Source of the DNA: Paraescarpia echinospica
Taxonomy: Eukaryota > Annelida > Polychaeta > Sabellida > Siboglinidae
Direction of reading: 5' to 3'
DNA length: 64,000 bases
Assembly (NCBI GenBank): GCA_020002185.1
Contig: CM034531.1
Span: 80,531,738-80,595,737, forward strand
Of this stretch, positions 60,501 through 64,000 are shown piece after piece (the stretch's first letter is position 1; each line of letters begins with the position of its first letter). The notes under the pieces are model-generated. The model searched no databases, was not told the origin of the DNA, and saw only the letters and a program-made list of their open reading frames with translations. The position numbers and the translations under genes were made by a program.

Positions 60501-61696
60501 TAAGAGCCACGAGTACCTTGTCCAGGCAGGTACCAGCGCTACGTAATGGAGTAAGAGCCACGAGTACCTTGTCCAGGCAGGTACCAGCGCTACGTAATGG
60601 AGTAAGAGCCACGAGTACCTTGTCCAGGCAGATACCAGCGCTATATAATGGAGTAAGAGCCACGAGTACCTTGTCCAGGCAGATACCAGCGCTATATAAT
60701 GGAGTAAGAGCCACGAGTACCTTGTCCAGGCAGATACCAGCGCTATATAATGGAGTAAGAGCCACGAGTACCTTGTCCAGGCAGATACCAGCGCTATATA
60801 ATGGAGTAAGAGAGTACTTGTCCAGGCAGATACCAGTATATAATGGAGTAAGAGCCACGAGTACCTTGTCCAGGCAGATACCAGCGTTATATAATGGAGT
60901 AAGAGCCACGAGTACCTTGTCCAGGCAGATACCAGCGTATATAATGGAGTAAGAGCCACGAGTACCTTGTCCAGGCAGATACCAGCGCTATATAATGGAG
61001 TAAGAGCCACGAGTACCTTGTCCAGGCAGATACCAGCGCTATATAATGGAGTAAGAGTCACGAGTACCTTGTCCAGGCAGATACCAGTGCTATATAATGG
61101 AGTAAGAGCCACGAGTACCTTGTCCTGGCAGATACCAGCGTTATATAATGGAGTAAGAGCCACGAGTACCTTGTCCAGGCAGATACCAGCGCTATATAAT
61201 GGAGTAAGAGTCACGAGTACCTTGTCCAGGCAGATACCAGTGCTATATAATGGAGTAAGAGCCACGAGTACCTTGTCCAGGCAGATACCAGCGCTATATA
61301 ATGGAGTAAGAGTCACGAGTACCTTGTCCAGGCAGATACCTGCGCTATATAATGGAGTAAGAGCCACGAGTACCTTGTCCAGGCAGATACCAGCGCTATA
61401 TAATGGAGTAAGAACCACGAGTACCTTGTCCAGGCAGATACCAGCACTATATAATGGAGTAAGAGCCACGAGTACCTTGTCCAGGCAGATACCAGCGCTA
61501 TATAATGGAGTAAGAGTCACGAGTACCTTGTCCAGGCAGATACCAGTGCTATATAATGGAGTAAGAGCCACGAGTACCTTTTCCAGGCAGATACCAGCGC
61601 TATATAATGGAGTAAGAGTCACGAGTACCTTGTCCAGGCAGATACCAGTGCTATATAATGGAGTAAGAGCCACGAGTACCTTGTCCAGGCAGATAC
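57531..61696. repeat. 51-bp minisatellite, about 81 units
   Basis: Unit GGAGTAAGAGCCACGAGTAC + CTTGTCCAGGCAGATACCAG + CGCTATATAAT. The period is 17 codons and most frames of the unit lack stops, so open frames of hundreds of residues appear on both strands; they are by-products of the repeat. Variant blocks are visible: CACAAGTGCCTTG and CACGCGTACC units at the left, GGAGCAAGAG with CAGGTACC units near 59.9-60.3 kb, and GAGTCACGAG units at the right. A few units have small deletions (58588, 58850, 60810). Confidence 0.98.
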
Positions 61697-61738
61697 CATT
61701 GCAATATAAGATCTCACATTATTTACTACTGTTTGCAG

Positions 61739-61778
61739 GCCGAAGAACTAAAGGACCATCAGTTCTCACTGAAGTCAG
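61739..61778 (+). CDS. NEK10: NEK10 coding exon 15
   Basis: Acceptor ACTACTGTTTGCAG, donor AAGTCAG|GTTAGT; phase 0 in, phase 1 out. It encodes AEELKDHQFSLKS, matching the vertebrate (E)IQENTFSLQ segment. The 51-bp array ends only about 40 bases upstream. Confidence 0.88.
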
Positions 61779-61849
61779 GTTAGTTCTTTTGTAGTTGTGT
61801 CTCAGTACTATATATGTATAGATGAATGGAAGCAAAGCATGTGCCACAA

Positions 61850-62050
61850 TGAGTCGCTAGAATATTGAGAAGGCCGGGGTTTAAATTCCCTTGGTGCTGT
61901 TTTGAAGCTTGGCTTATTTTGTGCACTCCACATTGCCTCAATTCACTCAGTTGTATAAATTAGTACCTTGTGCCTTAAATTAATGTGGCTAAACACTTGC
62001 CAGATAAATTGAGTTGGTGTATAACTGGACAGTGCTTTGAGTGATTTTGC
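61850..62050 (+). mobile_element. SINE family 1, degenerate, + orientation
   Basis: Head-like GTCGCTAGAATATTGAGAAG and GGTTTAAATTCCC, then CTCAATTCACTCAGTTGTAT, AATTAATGTGGCTAAACACT and CAGTGCTTTGAGTGAT. More diverged than the other copies. Confidence 0.5.
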
Positions 62051-62214
62051 AGTATACATTTTATATTGAGTTGTTATTATACTAACCTCTATTACGGTTC
62101 ATTATTCACTGATATAGTAACTATTTGAAATGAAATGTTATATAATTTTATGTACATTATTACAAGTCCATTTTTCTTTCTACAGTGTATTATCGGTATT
62201 TTAAATGTATACAC

Positions 62215-62315
62215 ACAAACACACATGAAGACATGCATGCATGCACACACACGCACACACGCACGCACGCATGCACGCACGCACGCACGCACGCACGCAT
62301 GCACACACACACAGC
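62215..62315. repeat. (CA)n and (ACGC)n compound microsatellite
   Basis: CACACACGC and GCACGCACGC runs directly before the polypyrimidine tract of exon 16. Confidence 0.9.
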
Positions 62316-62348
62316 TCATACTTACACTGAATTCTCTGTCTGTTTCAG

Positions 62349-62506
62349 CATGCTGCGCCTGTCTGACAGAGCTCGTGCTTAATGACACAAACGCCCTGCA
62401 GATAGCCCAAGCGAATGGCATCTACCTGCTCGCTCTGATCATTCTGCCTTCCACTGACACCAGGGAGTTGACAGACAAACAGACAAAGGCACTGCACACA
62501 CTACAG
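62349..62506 (+). CDS. NEK10: NEK10 coding exon 16
   Basis: Acceptor CTGTCTGTTTCAG, donor CTACAG|GTAGGT; phase 1 in, phase 0 out. It encodes ACCACLTELVLNDTNALQIA, QANGIYLLALIILP and STDTRELTDKQTKALHTLQ. The first two parts match vertebrate ACCAALTELVLNDTNA and ENGVYTIAKLILP. The last part corresponds to a variable loop and is copied in the repeat downstream. Confidence 0.95.
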
Positions 62507-62545
62507 GTAGGTAGTACTGACAGACAGACAGAAGGACGGACAGAC

Positions 62546-62578
<33 letters not shown>

Positions 62579-63010
62579 AAGGCACTGCACATGCTGCAGG
62601 TAGGTAGTACTGATAGCCAGACAGAAGGATGGACAGACAGAGAGACAGACAGACAGACAGACAGACAAAGGCACTGCACATGCTGCAGACTGACAGACAG
62701 GCAGACAGAGAGGCAGACAGACAGATAGACAAAGGTACTGCACACACTATAGGTGGGTAGTACTGACAGACGAACAGACAGACGGCGGATGACAGACAGA
62801 CAGATGGCAGACGGACAGACAACAGACAGACAAACGACAGGCAATCAGACAGCAGACAACAGACAGATTACATAAAGACGGCATACAGAGGATAGACAGA
62901 TGACTGACAGACAGACAGACAGACAGACAAACGACAGAGAGATGACAGACAGGCTCCAGAACAGGCCGCAGACAGACAGATGACAGAAGACAGACAGACA
63001 GACAAATACA
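62507..63010 (+). repeat. GACA-rich array containing degenerate copies of the exon 16 end and donor
   Basis: The block GACAAAGGCACTGCACA...CTGCAG|GTAGGTAGTACTGA occurs at the real junction. It recurs with the donor at 62600, then without a GT at 62689, then with TATAG|GTGGGTAG at about 62752. GACAGACA runs of variable length separate the copies. Further right only GACA-type sequence remains. Confidence 0.9.
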
Positions 63011-63496
63011 CTACATACACTACATGTGAGGAGTGTTATGGCAGGCAGGACATTTACAGCACAGCCAATGGACAATAGTATAATATTTGGTCATCAAATC
63101 AAATTTATTTAGACACCACACACCTCTACAAATAGATTCAGAGGTGTTTACAAACTAAAACATGAAGTATGAATACATTACGTAGGTGATATAATATTAC
63201 CATACATGTGTTACATAACATAACACAAAAACTACACATTTTGATTATCTATGTATGCCATATAAATTATAATATTAAAATGTACGTGTATATATTTAAA
63301 AGGAGAAAGGTTTTCAGGTCCCTCTTGAAATATATTCTCATCATCAATTCTTGCACAGTAGAAATTGTTGGTCATTCTAAACTCGCTCAGCCCTAGGCCA
63401 CTGTCAGCTGTTGGTTGGTGTAAGTCCTTAGTTGATATAAACCCTTGGTATCTGCATATTGCCACATTTGCTAATGTCGGTTGTTTCCTGTTTCAG

Positions 63497-63664
63497 GCGA
63501 ATGCGTTTCGGACTCTGCGGTTCCTGTTCAGTATGGAGCGCAACCGGAAGTTGTTCAAACGTCTCTTTCCCCCGCATCTGTTTGAGATGTTCATTGACAT
63601 TGGGCACTACCAGAAGGACATCGCTGCATACCACCCTCTAGTGGAGAAATTGCACACTCTGTCG
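63497..63664 (+). CDS. NEK10: NEK10 coding exon 17
   Basis: Acceptor TTTCCTGTTTCAG, donor CTGTCG|GTAGGC; phase 0 on both sides. It encodes ANAFRTLRFLFSMERNRKLF, KRLFPPHLFEMFIDIGHYQK and DIAAYHPLVEKLHTLS. This is the most conserved block in the window relative to vertebrate NEK10 and is nearly continuous identity. The kinase domain should start a few dozen codons further on, outside the window. Confidence 0.97.
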
Positions 63665-64000
63665 GTAGGCAGATTAGAAATACTTTTAAACAATTCTCCT
63701 GTGATATTAATTGTCTACTTAAACAAATTGTTGTCTTGTAATTGTGCAAATTTGATGTTTAAATAAAATTGTACAGTTATCATTATTTAAATTTGTTTCT
63801 TTCTAGCTGGGTTAGGTATGAATTAAAATATGAAAACTGTAATTTTTGTTACCCAATTTAGTGTTACCCAATTTAAGTTACACTTGTAAATATTTTATTC
63901 AGATAAAAACTAAGCTAACAAATACTCATATTTTTACAAATTAAGTACAACAGTATTGTACAATGACGTGTTACAGTTTACATTGCTTCAATTGTTGGTA
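63665..64000 (+). other. NEK10: NEK10 intron, left part, cut by the window end
   Basis: AT-rich sequence after donor GTAGGC. No further exon is seen before the edge. Confidence 0.7.

Larger units (their letters stand above)
14900..64000 (+). other. NEK10: NEK10 gene, 5' half (leader and armadillo region; kinase domain beyond the window)
   Basis: Seventeen exons between 32139 and 63664 join without a phase conflict into 529 codons from a start methionine. The product follows vertebrate NEK10 from its N terminus (ELTKLLALLNRPPSKP), through the ERNFSKQAQQKHFTEIF segment and a run of armadillo-type helices, to the block FRTLRFLFSMERNR with LFKRLFPPHLFEMFIDIGHY. In the vertebrate protein these precede, by a few dozen residues, a coiled coil and the NIMA-type Ser/Thr kinase domain. 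NEK10 is established as a kinase of motile-ciliated cells and has also been linked to DNA-damage checkpoint signalling. The armadillo part is thought to mediate partner binding. All splice sites are GT-AG. Introns are unusually rich in minisatellites, three of them built from the gene's own splice junctions. Confidence 0.9.

Noticed and set aside
61739..61778. Exon 15 seeded the 51-bp array, as seen for exons 11, 12 and 16
   Set aside because: The unit has no similarity to the end of exon 14 or the start of exon 15. The array only lies close by.
57349..61794. Very long open frames on both strands (up to 1186 codons) as repetitive protein genes
   Set aside because: They exactly follow the 51-bp minisatellite, whose period is a multiple of three and which lacks stops in most frames. 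There is no start context, domain or splice support, and they lie inside a NEK10 intron.

Overview
This is animal nuclear DNA: spliced genes with canonical GT-AG introns, tRNA-headed SINEs, non-LTR retrotransposon debris and very many tandem repeats. Roughly a fifth of the window is minisatellite. The gene content (a ciliary NEK10 kinase, a free-standing P2X7 C-terminal domain protein, a PAN/apple protein) fits an invertebrate deuterostome or lophotrochozoan. Minisatellites that begin exactly at exon-intron junctions resemble those described in amphioxus introns (called mirages at the Adh locus; recalled, not looked up). Amphioxus is therefore my first guess, without proof.

Layout. 1-1680: 3' end of a gene with a PAN/apple domain (end of one exon, terminal exon, poly(A) signal). 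2-8.3 kb: repeats, comprising two recurring modules (called A and B here), a 1000-N gap, an internally deleted reverse transcriptase fragment and a transposon-like ORF. 8.4-11.5 kb: a compact five-exon gene whose last exon encodes a P2X7 intracellular-type domain. It lies between two near-identical ~1.8 kb direct copies of module B. 14.76-15.08 kb: a CpG-rich, TATA-less promoter with CCAAT boxes and an RFX X-box-like site, then a probable non-coding first exon. 15-32 kb: mainly a large intron with SINEs, a hAT-like element and a 29-bp minisatellite. 32.1 kb to the right edge: NEK10 on the + strand. I resolve 17 coding exons that join in phase into 529 codons, from the start methionine through the N-terminal armadillo region. 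The window ends before the kinase domain.

NEK10 exons were placed by similarity to the vertebrate protein plus splice-site and phase consistency. Nearly all very long open frames in the window are artefacts of the 29-, 43- and 51-bp minisatellites and are not reported as genes.

Most notable: the 1.69-kb NEK10 intron at 52965-54651 consists almost wholly of two abutting minisatellites. One repeats the upstream exon end with its 5' splice site. The other repeats the 3' splice site with the downstream exon start. A second NEK10 exon (62349-62506) is followed by degenerate copies of its own 3' end and donor, one of which would extend the protein in frame by 31 codons.
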